Shown: positions 14,746 through 23,446 of the stretch, in pieces
Layout of the letters: every line of letters begins with the position of its first letter
Numbering within the stretch: position 1 is the stretch's first letter
NCBI RefSeq assembly: GCF_028288205.1
Contig: NZ_JAQBOD010000052.1
Location: forward strand, 1-42,929
Source of the DNA: Mucilaginibacter sp.
GTDB taxonomy: Bacteria > Bacteroidota > Bacteroidia > Sphingobacteriales > Sphingobacteriaceae
Reading direction: 5' to 3'
DNA: 42,929 bases
Translations under genes and position numbers: made by a program
The notes under the pieces: generated by a model
What the model saw: the letters and a program-made list of their open reading frames with translations, nothing else
Told to the model about the DNA's origin: nothing
Databases searched by the model: none

Positions 14746-17079
14746 ATGCATAAAATTCTTTTTTTCTTTTTTTTATTACTGACTTTAGAACTGCTTGCTC
14801 CCGCTGCTTTCGCTCAAAAAGATTATACCATTAGTGGCACTGTTAAGGATGCAGGAACCGGCGAAACATTAATAGGCGCCACTGTAAAATTACAAGAGCT
14901 GCAGCAAAACGGTGCTGTTACCAATTCTTATGGGTTTTTCTCGCTAACGGCTCCTGCCGGCGATTTTACATTAGTTATAAGTTATATAGGTTATGAAACC
15001 ATTAGCCAGCCTATACGGTTAAATAAAAATTCGCTGGTTAACATTTTGCTTATCAGCGGCAATACGCTAAAAGAGGTTGCAATTAATGGCAATTCACGTA
15101 AAAATGAAAACATTACCAACCCCGAAATGGGCGTGACCAGGCTTGACCTGAAACAGCTAAACAATGTACCGGTAATATTTGGCGAGAAGGATGTTTTAAA
15201 AACTATCCAGTTATTGCCGGGTGTAAAATCAACCGGCGATGGCAATACAGGCTTTTACGTTAGAGGCGGCGGCTCCGACCAAAACCTTATCTTGCTTGAT
15301 GAGGCCGTGGTATACAACGCATCGCATTTATTCGGTTTCTTTTCCACCTTTAATTCGGATGCTATAAAGGATGTGAGCTTGTATAAAGGCGGTATGCCCG
15401 CCCAATACGGGGGCCGCCTCTCGTCGGTACTGGATATAAAGATGCTGGATGGTAATGATAAGCAATACACTATACAAGGTGGTATTGGGTTAATAGCATC
15501 GCGCTTAAAAGTTGAAGGACCCATAGTTAAAAATAAAGGCTCATTTATGATAAGTGCCCGCCGCACCTACGCCGATCTTTTTTTAAAACTATCGCCAGAC
15601 TCAACCACGCGCAACGCCAGCCTTTATTTTTATGACATTAACGCCAAGGTCAATTACCATTTGGATGATAGAAACACCATCTATCTTTCCGGCTATTTTG
15701 GCAAGGATGTATTGGGACTAAAAAACAACTTCGAAACCAACTGGGGCAATCAAACTGCTACACTGCGCCTCAACCATATTTTTAACAGTAAACTATTTTT
15801 AAATACGTCGTTTATTTACAGCGATTATAATTTTGTTGTTCAAAGTTTTTCTACCAATAATGATTTTAAGGTAACCTCAAAAATTCGCGACTTTAATCTT
15901 AAAGAGGATTTTGAATATTTCTTCTCCTATAAAAACACGCTTCATTTTGGCATTAATGTTACACACCACCTTATTTCGCCGGGCGATATCAGTACTTCGC
16001 AAACATCGGGCATAAACTCGCAGGCTATTCAAAGCCGTAATGGTATAGAAAGCTCGGCCTATGTGTCTGACGAATGGCATCCTACCGATAAGTTGAATAT
16101 TTTATACGGCTTAAGGTTATCGTCATTTTCATTAATAGGCCCCGGTAAGATCACTACCTATGCCCCGGATAATACCATTATATCATCTGCAGACTATGCA
16201 TCAGGGAAGGTTGTAAAAAGCTATCTTAATCCAGAACCGCGTATTTCTGTAAGCTATACACTTAATGAGCTGAACGCTATAAAAGCTTCTTTTAACCGTA
16301 ATACACAAAATATTCATTTAATTTCTAACTCAACTGCCAGCTCACCAACAGATCTGTATGTAATGAGCAGCAATAATATCAAACCCGGCATAGCCGACCA
16401 GGCATCGATAGGTTTTTTTAAGAACTCGGCAAATAGCCAATATGAATTTTCTACCGAAGTTTATTATAAATGGCTGCAAAATCAGATTGATTATAAAAAT
16501 GGGGCACAGCTTATAGCCAACCAGGATGTAGAATCGCAGTTGGTTTATGGCCGGGGCCGGGCCTACGGCCTGGAGATATTTTTGAAAAAGAAGTACGGGA
16601 AATTTAACGGGTGGATAGGTTATACTTTATCAAAAACCGAGAACCGGTTTGATGCAATAAATAACGGCAATTACTTTGCCGCCAGGCAAGATAGAATACA
16701 TGATGTATCAGTAGTTGGTATTTATAAAATAACTAACCGGTGGACATTATCAGGCACCTTTGTGTATGGTACCGGCAATGCAGTTACTTATCCGCATGGA
16801 AAATATACCATAGGTGGATTAACTACTTATTATTATCCCGACCGTAATTCGGACCGCATGCCGCCCTATAGCCGTCTGGATCTGGGCGCTACGTTTGAAG
16901 GGAAACAACATAAAAAATTTCATTCCAGCTGGACGTTTGGCTTATATAATGCCTACAATCGTAAAAACCCGTATACCATTACCTTCCAAAACAAAGAAAA
17001 CGACCCTACCCGCACAGAGGCTGTCGAAACAAGTTTATTTGGCCGTATTCCGTCTGTTACTTATAACTTTACCTATTAA
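14746..17079 (+). CDS. TonB-dependent outer-membrane receptor with carboxypeptidase-like N-terminal domain
   Basis: 777 residues, shorter than glycan SusC proteins (about 1,000). Signal peptide 1-23 (ending FAQ); CarboxypepD_reg-like Ig domain about 25-110 (ISGTVKDAGTGETLIGATVK, VISYIGYE); plug domain about 125-230 with FGEKDVLKTIQLLPGV, GFYVRGGGSDQNLILLDEA and YGGRLSSVLDIKM; then the 22-strand barrel, ending with an aromatic residue (SVTYNFTY), as expected for BAM insertion. It imports an unknown ligand with energy from TonB-ExbBD. Eight bases downstream lies the DUF4249 gene, the usual partner of this receptor subtype; together they resemble a SusCD-like pair of different family. No TonB box could be assigned. 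Confidence 0.94.
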   Translation: MHKILFFFFLLLTLELLAPAAFAQKDYTISGTVKDAGTGETLIGATVKLQELQQNGAVTNSYGFFSLTAPAGDFTLVISYIGYETISQPIRLNKNSLVNILLISGNTLKEVAINGNSRKNENITNPEMGVTRLDLKQLNNVPVIFGEKDVLKTIQLLPGVKSTGDGNTGFYVRGGGSDQNLILLDEAVVYNASHLFGFFSTFNSDAIKDVSLYKGGMPAQYGGRLSSVLDIKMLDGNDKQYTIQGGIGLIASRLKVEGPIVKNKGSFMISARRTYADLFLKLSPDSTTRNASLYFYDINAKVNYHLDDRNTIYLSGYFGKDVLGLKNNFETNWGNQTATLRLNHIFNSKLFLNTSFIYSDYNFVVQSFSTNNDFKVTSKIRDFNLKEDFEYFFSYKNTLHFGINVTHHLISPGDISTSQTSGINSQAIQSRNGIESSAYVSDEWHPTDKLNILYGLRLSSFSLIGPGKITTYAPDNTIISSADYASGKVVKSYLNPEPRISVSYTLNELNAIKASFNRNTQNIHLISNSTASSPTDLYVMSSNNIKPGIADQASIGFFKNSANSQYEFSTEVYYKWLQNQIDYKNGAQLIANQDVESQLVYGRGRAYGLEIFLKKKYGKFNGWIGYTLSKTENRFDAINNGNYFAARQDRIHDVSVVGIYKITNRWTLSGTFVYGTGNAVTYPHGKYTIGGLTTYYYPDRNSDRMPPYSRLDLGATFEGKQHKKFHSSWTFGLYNAYNRKNPYTITFQNKENDPTRTEAVETSLFGRIPSVTYNFTY

Positions 17080-17086
17080 TTAACGC

Positions 17087-17878
17087 ATGAAAACAAGTTA
17101 TAAATTAGCCGCTTTTATTATTCTTTGTATAAGCATTGCTTCCTGCAAAAAAGTGATTAATCTAAAACTGGGCAATACTTCCCCACAGTTGGTGATAGAA
17201 GGCAACTTAACAGATATAGTGGGTACACAAAGCATAACTATATCTCAATCTGTTGCTTTTGATAACACCAATACCTTTCCGCCTGTATCAGGAGCCATTG
17301 TTAAAATAATTGATTATAACGGCCGCGTTTATAATTTAACCGAGCGTGCCGCGGGTACTTATACCATAAATTCTCTTTTTGGAAGATATACACAGCCTTA
17401 CACTTTACAAGTACAGGTTAACGGGCAAACGTACACGGCCAAATCAACCATGCCCAGCAGGGTTAATCTGGATTCGCTTTCTGTTACAACACAAAGCTTC
17501 GGCAAATCAACCACAAATACCATAGGTATATCTTTCCAGGATTCGCCAAACATAAAAAATCAATACCGCTTTATCTTATATGTAAACGGGGTACAGGTAA
17601 ATTCTGTATTTGTTCGAAACGATCAGTTTAGTGACGGACGTTTTGTGCAGGCCCTGTTATATCAGGATGATATTAAGATTAATAGCGGCGATAAAGTTAA
17701 TGTTGAGATGCAATGTATTGACCCCGCAATGTATACTTACTGGTATACTTTTAGCCAGCAAAGCAACGGTTTTAGCAATTCGGCTACGCCAACTAATCCT
17801 CCTAATAATTTTGATAAGCCTGTATTAGGCTATTTTAGCGCACATACGGTACAGCGCAGATCAATTACAATTCCGTAA
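17087..17878 (+). CDS. DUF4249 family lipoprotein, partner of TonB receptor
   Basis: 263 residues. A signal peptide with lipobox SIASC gives lipidated Cys20, followed by KKVINLKL, then the DUF4249 signatures QLVIEGNLTDIVGTQSITIS, PPVSGAIVKIID, YTLQVQVNGQTYTAKSTMP and IKNQYRFILYVNG. DUF4249 lipoproteins nearly always follow a TonB-dependent receptor with a carboxypeptidase-like domain, and the eight-base gap here supports an operon. By analogy with SusD it may cap the receptor at the cell surface and capture ligand, but this is inference. It is somewhat shorter than many DUF4249 proteins; the end at IP looks natural. Confidence 0.92.
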   Translation: MKTSYKLAAFIILCISIASCKKVINLKLGNTSPQLVIEGNLTDIVGTQSITISQSVAFDNTNTFPPVSGAIVKIIDYNGRVYNLTERAAGTYTINSLFGRYTQPYTLQVQVNGQTYTAKSTMPSRVNLDSLSVTTQSFGKSTTNTIGISFQDSPNIKNQYRFILYVNGVQVNSVFVRNDQFSDGRFVQALLYQDDIKINSGDKVNVEMQCIDPAMYTYWYTFSQQSNGFSNSATPTNPPNNFDKPVLGYFSAHTVQRRSITIP

Positions 17879-17891
17879 AGTTGGGGGCTAA

Positions 17892-18725
17892 TTAATAAGT
17901 GGCCGGGGTTCCATTAGCCGATTGTGACATCAGGAAATTTTTAAGGGCAACAAGCTTATCTGTATTGATTAAATCAACACCGCAGCTTAATATTTCTTTC
18001 CATACGGCTTTATTATCGGGCGAAGCCCAAAGCCTTACCTGTTCCCCGTTTTTATGAGCCTGGGTTACATAAGCGCATAACCTATCCTTTTCACGTTCAG
18101 AGATATTACCCGATCCTTTCCACTTTAATAGTTTTGAATATTTGCAGCTTGCCATAGCGAATATGTTGCTGGCATTAGCGGTGTCCCTGGCGGTTTTACG
18201 CAAGTCTTCATCAATAAAAGCAAAACGGGATTGCTCGTTTTTCATAACATCATACGGCTTATGCCCAGATAACACAATAGTAATTGCACGTAAAGAAACC
18301 TTACCATTATCATAACTTGACAACACCGACTTATAATTTTCAAGTTCCCGTTTTAGCAAGGCATAAGTTTTATTAGCGTCTGATTTAATATCTATCATAA
18401 GCGTAATTGGCTGATTGTACCCGGCATATACTTGCCCGTTATTTTTACTTATCTGCTGGAACAACGGTTTTAAGTATAAATTTTCTAACGTTTTTTTCCC
18501 TTTAAAATAAGGGTTAATGTGGGCAACAACCAGTTTATTGAAGTGTAAAAAAACATCGGCTTCAATATGGGTATAGCCATTATTTTCAGCATCGATCAGG
18601 GGATGTTTGTGGCGATAATCGTTATGCGCAAAAGCATTGGCAAGCGTAATACATTGTGATTTTCCAATAAGTGGAATACCAAATAATAAAAAAACAAAAA
18701 GCGTCTTGAAAAAATGTAGGCGCAT
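17892..18725 (-). CDS. AIM6-like PI-PLC/GDPD superfamily protein, copy 1
   Basis: 277 residues with a signal peptide (ending GKSQ). The TIM-barrel active site of the glycerophosphodiester phosphodiesterase/PI-PLC superfamily is visible: AFAHNDY (His34), THIEADVFL (Glu55, Asp57) and LVVAHI (His69), in the order AHND...E-x-D...H. Later blocks ITLMIDIKSD, ITIVLSGHKP, RFAFIDED and VRLWASPDNKAVWKEILSCG match bacterial relatives of yeast altered-inheritance-of-mitochondria protein 6. It probably hydrolyses a phosphodiester in the periplasm, substrate unknown. It is the downstream member of a tandem duplicate pair with 18844-19683 and is convergent with the DUF4249 gene (13 bases between stops). Confidence 0.88.
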   Translation of the reverse strand: MRLHFFKTLFVFLLFGIPLIGKSQCITLANAFAHNDYRHKHPLIDAENNGYTHIEADVFLHFNKLVVAHINPYFKGKKTLENLYLKPLFQQISKNNGQVYAGYNQPITLMIDIKSDANKTYALLKRELENYKSVLSSYDNGKVSLRAITIVLSGHKPYDVMKNEQSRFAFIDEDLRKTARDTANASNIFAMASCKYSKLLKWKGSGNISEREKDRLCAYVTQAHKNGEQVRLWASPDNKAVWKEILSCGVDLINTDKLVALKNFLMSQSANGTPATY

Positions 18726-18843
18726 ATTTACCAGTATTTAAACATATTAGGGTGTTACAATATTGTAAATATATGACTATAAAATGACAGTTTAAAAACA
18801 TTTTTTAAATATATATCTGACCTTTTTAGTCAAAAATACAAGA

Positions 18844-19683
18844 TCAATCAGTTTTTGCATACACTGTGTTATTTGTTAATAAAAAGTTTTTAAGTTGCAC
18901 CAGCTTGTCTGTATTAATCAAATCAACACCACAGTTTAACAATTCCTTCCACACAGATATATTTTCGGGCGATGCCCATAGTCTTACTTTTTTACCATGC
19001 TTGTGGGCCATGTATACATAATTTTGTAATAATTGCTTTTCGGTTGCAGGCATAATACCCAGGCCCGTCCACTTAATAATTTTTGAATATTTACAGCTTG
19101 CCATGGTATATACATTCATTATACTATCGCGGGCAGTTTCGCGCAGGTCCTCATCAATAAATGCCAGGCGATTTGTTTCGCCTTTAATAATTCCGCAGGG
19201 CTTATTTCCTGATAGTACAATTGTAACCTGCTTTATAACAACCCTGCCGTTATCATAACCGGTAAGTATTGATCTGTATTTCTCTAATAATGGTTTAAGC
19301 GCAAGGTAAGTTCGACCTGCATCAGTTTTAATATCTATTAATAAAGTAACCGGGGTATTATAGCCCTTATATACCTGACCGCCGTTTTTAATAATTCGAT
19401 CAAGCAATGGTTTTAAATAAAGCATTTCAAGCGTTCGGTTTTCCTTAAAAAACGGATTTATATGTGCAACTACAAGCTCGTCATCTTTTAAAAATATATC
19501 AGCTTCAATATTAGTATAACCATTATCAAGGGCATCATATAATGGGCGCTTATGGAAATAATCATTATGTGCAAAGGCGTTTGGCAGTGGAATGGATTGG
19601 CCACGAGAGGTAAGTTGGCAAAGGGTCAGCAAAACAAATAACCCTGTTTTTAGGAATTCTACTTTAAAATTTGCCGTTCGCAT
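18844..19683 (-). CDS. AIM6-like PI-PLC/GDPD superfamily protein, copy 2
   Basis: 279 residues from the ATG at 19683; an in-frame ATG at 19716 would place MHQQNLVIILK before the signal peptide and is less likely. Signal peptide ends at about GQS (30). Active-site residues by alignment with copy 1: His39 (AFAHNDY), Glu60 and Asp62 (TNIEADIFL), His74 (LVVAHI). Shared blocks include VTLLIDIKTD, VTIVLSGNKP, RLAFIDEDLRETARD, MASCKYSKIIKW and VRLWASPENISVWKELLNCG, so the two genes clearly arose by duplication and then diverged mainly in the N-terminus and linkers. They are separated by 118 bases of AT-rich DNA and may each have a promoter. Confidence 0.88.
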   Translation of the reverse strand: MRTANFKVEFLKTGLFVLLTLCQLTSRGQSIPLPNAFAHNDYFHKRPLYDALDNGYTNIEADIFLKDDELVVAHINPFFKENRTLEMLYLKPLLDRIIKNGGQVYKGYNTPVTLLIDIKTDAGRTYLALKPLLEKYRSILTGYDNGRVVIKQVTIVLSGNKPCGIIKGETNRLAFIDEDLRETARDSIMNVYTMASCKYSKIIKWTGLGIMPATEKQLLQNYVYMAHKHGKKVRLWASPENISVWKELLNCGVDLINTDKLVQLKNFLLTNNTVYAKTD

Positions 19684-19910
19684 TTTAAGTATTATTACTA
19701 AATTTTGTTGATGCAATATTACTTATCCGGTATGTCTATTGAATAAAGTCAAGGTTAAGAGTTAGTTAAATTGTAAAGATTTTATATTAACAATATTTTA
19801 AAGTATAGCGGGGGATTGCAGAAAAAAGTCTGTAAAATGACAGGTTTAGATTTGATAACTTTTTAAAAAGTTGTCAAATCTTTCTATCTCCACAGAATTT
19901 ATATGAGAAC

Positions 19911-19938
19911 AAAAAAAGTCCCTCTAAATAAAGGGACT
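19911..19938 (-). terminator. Rho-independent terminator downstream of recA
   Basis: On the minus strand GAGTCCCTTT-attta-GAGGGACTTTTTTT forms a strong stem followed by seven T. It lies about 53 bases past the recA stop. The remaining 19717-19910 is AT-rich with no gene. Confidence 0.85.
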
Positions 19939-19990
19939 CAATTCAATTAGTTAAATTCAAAATCGAATATGCGATATTCGGGCGATCAGG

Positions 19991-21004
19991 TTATCCTACT
20001 TCTTCTATCAGTTTATCGCCGGTAACTTCTTGTTTAATTTTCGCTTCCAGTTCGTCCATTAGTTCGGGGTTATCCAATAGCAGTTGCTTAACCGCATCAC
20101 GGCCCTGGCCCAAACGAGTATCGCCATAGCTAAACCATGAACCGGCCTTTTTAATAATGTTATGCTCAACACCCAGATCAATGATCTCGCCGGCTTTTGA
20201 TATGCCTTCGCCAAACATGATATCAAACTCGGCAATACGGAACGGAGGCGCGACTTTATTTTTTACAATTTTAACCTTAACGCGATTACCGGATACTTCG
20301 TCGGTATCCTTAATTTGTGATATACGTCGCACATCTAAACGTACCGATGCATAGAATTTCAGGGCGTTACCACCGGTAGTAGTTTCGGGGTTACCAAACA
20401 TAACGCCTATTTTATCGCGCAGCTGGTTAATAAATATGCAGCAACAACCTGTTTTGCTAATGGTACCTGTTAGCTTACGCAATGCCTGCGACATTAAACG
20501 TGCGTGCAAACCCATTTTTGAGTCGCCCATTTCGCCTTCGATCTCTGCCTTTGGTACTAACGCGGCAACCGAGTCAATAACTAAAATATCTATAGCGCCC
20601 GAACGGATCAGGTTATCAGCAATCTCCAAAGCCTGCTCGCCATTATCGGGTTGTGATATCAATAGATTTTCTACATCAACGCCTAATTTTTTGGCGTAAA
20701 AGCGATCGAACGCATGTTCCGCATCAATAAAGGCTGCAATGCCGCCCTTCTTTTGCGATTCGGCAATAGCGTGGATAGCCAGCGTGGTTTTACCTGATGA
20801 TTCAGGTCCGTATATTTCAATAACACGGCCCTTAGGTAAACCGCCAACGCCTAAAGCGATGTCAAGCCCTAATGAGCCGGTTGATATAACCTCTGTTGGT
20901 TCAATAACAGAATCGCCCAGCTTCATGATGGTACCTTTTCCGTATGATTTTTCAAGCTTATCTAATGTAAGCTGTAGTGCCTTTAATTTATCTGCGTTAC
21001 TCAT
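19991..21004 (-). CDS. recA: Recombinase RecA
   Basis: 337 residues, normal for RecA. It forms ATP-dependent filaments on single-stranded DNA, drives strand exchange and triggers LexA-type cleavage. Walker A is GPESSGKTT (residues 66-74), Walker [11 protein letters not shown]; the L1 loop [36 protein letters not shown] and the L2 region [17 protein letters not shown] are all intact. The start [20 protein letters not shown] matches other Bacteroidota. The C-terminus is short and acidic (EEVG). A TATATTTG sequence lies just upstream (21022-21029 on the minus strand), close to the start. No LexA-like box was recognised. Confidence 0.99.
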   Translation of the reverse strand: MSNADKLKALQLTLDKLEKSYGKGTIMKLGDSVIEPTEVISTGSLGLDIALGVGGLPKGRVIEIYGPESSGKTTLAIHAIAESQKKGGIAAFIDAEHAFDRFYAKKLGVDVENLLISQPDNGEQALEIADNLIRSGAIDILVIDSVAALVPKAEIEGEMGDSKMGLHARLMSQALRKLTGTISKTGCCCIFINQLRDKIGVMFGNPETTTGGNALKFYASVRLDVRRISQIKDTDEVSGNRVKVKIVKNKVAPPFRIAEFDIMFGEGISKAGEIIDLGVEHNIIKKAGSWFSYGDTRLGQGRDAVKQLLLDNPELMDELEAKIKQEVTGDKLIEEVG

Positions 21005-21021
21005 CTTAAAAATATCTTGAA

Positions 21022-21029
21022 CAAATATA
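21022..21029 (-). promoter_or_regulatory. Candidate -7 box upstream of recA
   Basis: TATATTTG on the minus strand, 17 bases before the recA ATG. It matches TAnnTTTG, but the nearest upstream TTTG is only 13 bases away instead of 19-21, so this may be a chance match in AT-rich DNA. Confidence 0.3.
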
Positions 21030-21080
21030 AATAATTATTTTACAAATACTAATATTTTTAGCAATTAATTATGCGTTCTA

Positions 21081-21174
21081 TGTCATTTCGAACGATAGTG
21101 AGAAATCTTATACTATTTGCATATCGGTTATGTATAGTGTATAAGATCTCTCCTCGTACCTCGTCGAGATGACA
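21081..21174. repeat. Long imperfect inverted repeat between recA and nth
   Basis: The left arm (TGTCATTTCGAACGATAGTG through CTTATAC) pairs with the right arm (GTATAAGATCTCTCC through CGAGATGACA), giving a roughly 34-base stem with a few mismatches and a 24-base loop. It resembles the 'TGTCATTTCGA' class of dispersed palindromes common in Bacteroidota intergenic DNA. No T-run follows. Confidence 0.7.
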
Positions 21175-21220
21175 GGGTGCTTTTATTGCTATGTAAATTT
21201 ACCTAACCCGCAAATAGCAA

Positions 21221-21982
21221 TCAAATATTCTTATCCACACTGCGCTTAGCCAATTGCTTACTAATGGTATCCAACGATTTCTTTCTTTTTGCGTCCTTAG
21301 CTTTTTTGAGTTTTAGCGCTTCGGCTTTTATTAGCGCGGTTTCGGTATGGGCGCGTTCATAATACCGGCAAAACCAGGTAAGCGGGCATATTTCGCATTT
21401 AGGGCTGCGCGCTACGCATATATACCGGCCATGTAAAATTAGCCAATGGTGCGCTATGGCCAAAGTTTCTTTAGGCAGGTATTTTACCAATTGTTTTTCA
21501 ACAGCCAGGGGGGTGCGGGCGTTGGTAGTTAATCCTATTCTATCCGCTACCCGGAAAACATGCGTATCAACAGCAATGGCCGGCGCATCATACACTACTG
21601 ATGCAATAACATTGGCGGTTTTGCGGCCCACACCAGGCATTTTTTGCAGCTCATCAATATCAGATGGCACTATACCATTAAATACTTCTATCAGCATTTT
21701 AGCCATTCCTACCAAATGCTTAGCTTTATTATTAGGGTAGCTTACACTGCGGATATATGTAAATACCTCGTCGGCGTTTGACGCCGCCAAACTTTTGGGC
21801 GTAGGGAACCGCTCAAAAAGCGCAGGCGTAACCTGGTTAATGCGCTTATCTGTGCATTGTGCCGATAGTATTACGGCAATAAGTAACTCGAACGGATTGG
21901 TATAATGCAGCTCGGTTTTTGCCCCGGGTTGGTTCTTAGAGAAATATTCAACAAAATGGCGGTAGCGTTCGGCTCTAAGCAT
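21221..21982 (-). CDS. nth: Endonuclease III (DNA glycosylase/AP lyase)
   Basis: 253 residues from the ATG at 21982. An in-frame ATG at 22009 would add MTADFRLTH, but MLRAERYRHFVEYF matches the usual start. It removes oxidised pyrimidines and cleaves the abasic strand. The helix-hairpin-helix MPGVGRKTANVI holds the catalytic Lys121; Asp139 lies in AVDTHVFRV. The 4Fe-4S loop has the canonical C-x6-C-x2-C-x5-C spacing (CVARSPKCEICPLTWFC). The tail after about 215 is lysine-rich and longer than in E. coli Nth (211 residues), possibly contributing to DNA binding. On the same strand as recA but separated from it by a palindrome, so probably a separate unit. Confidence 0.96.
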   Translation of the reverse strand: MLRAERYRHFVEYFSKNQPGAKTELHYTNPFELLIAVILSAQCTDKRINQVTPALFERFPTPKSLAASNADEVFTYIRSVSYPNNKAKHLVGMAKMLIEVFNGIVPSDIDELQKMPGVGRKTANVIASVVYDAPAIAVDTHVFRVADRIGLTTNARTPLAVEKQLVKYLPKETLAIAHHWLILHGRYICVARSPKCEICPLTWFCRYYERAHTETALIKAEALKLKKAKDAKRKKSLDTISKQLAKRSVDKNI

Positions 21983-22011
21983 ATGGGTAAGTCTGAAGTC
22001 TGCTGTCAAAA

Positions 22012-22060
22012 ATAAAAAAAAGTCCTGAGTGAGAAATTAACTTCTTCACCCAGGACTTAA
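22012..22060 (-). terminator. Terminator-like hairpin upstream of nth
   Basis: AAGTCCTGaGTGA and TCACcCAGGACTT pair across a 13-base loop; on the minus strand the stem is followed by a T-rich run (TTTTTTTTATTTTT). It would end transcription from the small gene at 22079-22270 and isolate nth. Confidence 0.75.
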
Positions 22061-22078
22061 GGCTTTCAACTACCAGGC

Positions 22079-22270
22079 TTATCGCAAACTTTTAGAATAA
22101 TCAAGTATGTAATGAATGGTTTGCAGCTTTGGCTGTTTTTGCAACAGGTCCAAATCTGCACGGAGCGAATTGTAGAACATTTGATCGTCCCCTTCCAGAT
22201 TTTCTATTGTATCTGTTTTCATCACCCCGTTTTGGTTAGTGAGCTGTTTAAAAGTAAAGGTTTCCCCCAT
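22079..22270 (-). CDS. Small hypothetical protein
   Basis: 63 residues, acidic and mostly helical: MGETFTFKQLTNQNGVMKTD, then TIENLEGDDQMFYNSLRADL and DLLQKQPKLQTIHYILDYSK. No signal peptide, no membrane segment, no domain I recognise. The composition is protein-like, and a terminator follows immediately, which supports a real gene. Function unknown. Confidence 0.6.
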   Translation of the reverse strand: MGETFTFKQLTNQNGVMKTDTIENLEGDDQMFYNSLRADLDLLQKQPKLQTIHYILDYSKSLR

Positions 22271-22507
22271 AAGCTATTTTTATTGAATCAGTTATATGAT
22301 GTATAACGTACACCTGTTTCATTTTATTTTGCTTAAATGAAAATTTAATGAAATTTTTCTTTTGGGTTGATTAAGCTGCAATAAGAAGCAAGCCAAATGG
22401 AGGCAAATAAGGGTATAGTTAAGGTTTAAACTGGTGGTTTAGTGTGAGGGTGGATTTAGCGCACCCACTACCAGTCATTGCAACGGCTCTTAAACACACA
22501 AAGAATT

Positions 22508-22538
22508 TGCTGCCCCGTAATATCCGGGGCAAACAGCA
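22508..22538 (-). terminator. Hairpin downstream of the ECF sigma gene
   Basis: TGCTG..CCCCG and CGGGG..CAGCA pair with a small internal loop, 26 bases after the sigma factor stop. The trailing T-run is poor, so termination efficiency is uncertain. 22271-22507 contains nothing else recognisable. Confidence 0.5.
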
Positions 22539-22563
22539 TCTTATAATCACAAATTATTAATGT

Positions 22564-23148
22564 TTAATTCTTCAAACTCAACTCTTTGGTTTGCATCATT
22601 TTGCGCAGGTTGTTTAGCGCGTAACGCATGCGGCCCAGGGCCGTGTTAATACTAACATCGGTAATGTCGGCAATTTCTTTAAAGCTCATATCGCCAAAGT
22701 GGCGCATAATTAATACTTCTTTTTGCTCAGAAGGGAGCAATTGTATCAATATCTTTAAATCCTTGTGAGTTTGGTCGCGAACCATGCGGTCCTCTGTGCT
22801 TTCATCGTAGTTACCAAGCACCTCAAAAATATCAAAATCATCCCCATTGCTTACCATTGGCGCACGCTTTTCGCGACGAAAATGGTCAATAACCAGGTTA
22901 TGTGCAATACGGGTTACCCAGGGTAAAAATTTACCTTCTTCGTTATATTTACCTGCCTTTAGCGTATTAATTACTTTAATAAAAGCATCTTGAAAAATAT
23001 CCTCGGCAAGGTACTCATCCTTAACAAGCAGGTAAATTGAAGTGTAAATTTTTGATTGATAACGGCGGATCAACTCTACTAAACCCTTCTCGTCTCCGGT
23101 TACGTATAGATGGATTAGATCCTGATCACTTTGCAATTGAAAATCCAT
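22564..23148 (-). CDS. ECF-type RNA polymerase sigma factor (SigW-like)
   Basis: 194 residues. Region 2 (about 20-95): YQSKIYTSIYLLVKDEYLAE, DIFQDAFIKV and the -10 reading LPWVTRIAHNLVIDHFRREK. Region 4 (about 130-185): LLPSEQKEVLIMRHFGDMSF, KEIADITDVSINTALGRMRY ALNNLRK. This is the widely conserved Sphingobacteria single sigma factor without an adjacent anti-sigma gene. The long linker (DDFDIFEVLGNYDESTEDRM) is acidic. Upstream 23149-23446 is about 300 bases of AT-rich DNA shared as a divergent promoter region with uvrA; no box could be fixed. What it controls is unknown. Confidence 0.95.
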   Translation of the reverse strand: MDFQLQSDQDLIHLYVTGDEKGLVELIRRYQSKIYTSIYLLVKDEYLAEDIFQDAFIKVINTLKAGKYNEEGKFLPWVTRIAHNLVIDHFRREKRAPMVSNGDDFDIFEVLGNYDESTEDRMVRDQTHKDLKILIQLLPSEQKEVLIMRHFGDMSFKEIADITDVSINTALGRMRYALNNLRKMMQTKELSLKN

Positions 23149-23446
23149 ATTAAGCTCTTACTTTTTAAACTTAGTTAATTAAATTGTTAAGTATAGCTTT
23201 TAATCGATAGGGGGTCTCCTTTTGGGGTTAAATTATTATTACCTCAAATAAAACAAATTATAAGCTAAAAAACAAATAATTTTTTTGTGTAATAATATTA
23301 TTGCTTTCACTGTTATTTGGATACTGCTAAATATTTTAGGATTTTTGCATTTTGTAAAAAAGTACACAACAACAGCTTATATGTTATAGACTTATTAATC
23401 CATAAATGGTTTAATCACAATAAGCATTTATATATAAATATAATAC
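23149..23446. other. Divergent promoter region, sigma factor/uvrA
   Basis: About 298 bases, very AT-rich, between two divergent genes. I see no gene, no convincing hairpin and no clear TTG/TAnnTTTG pair. Confidence 0.5.
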
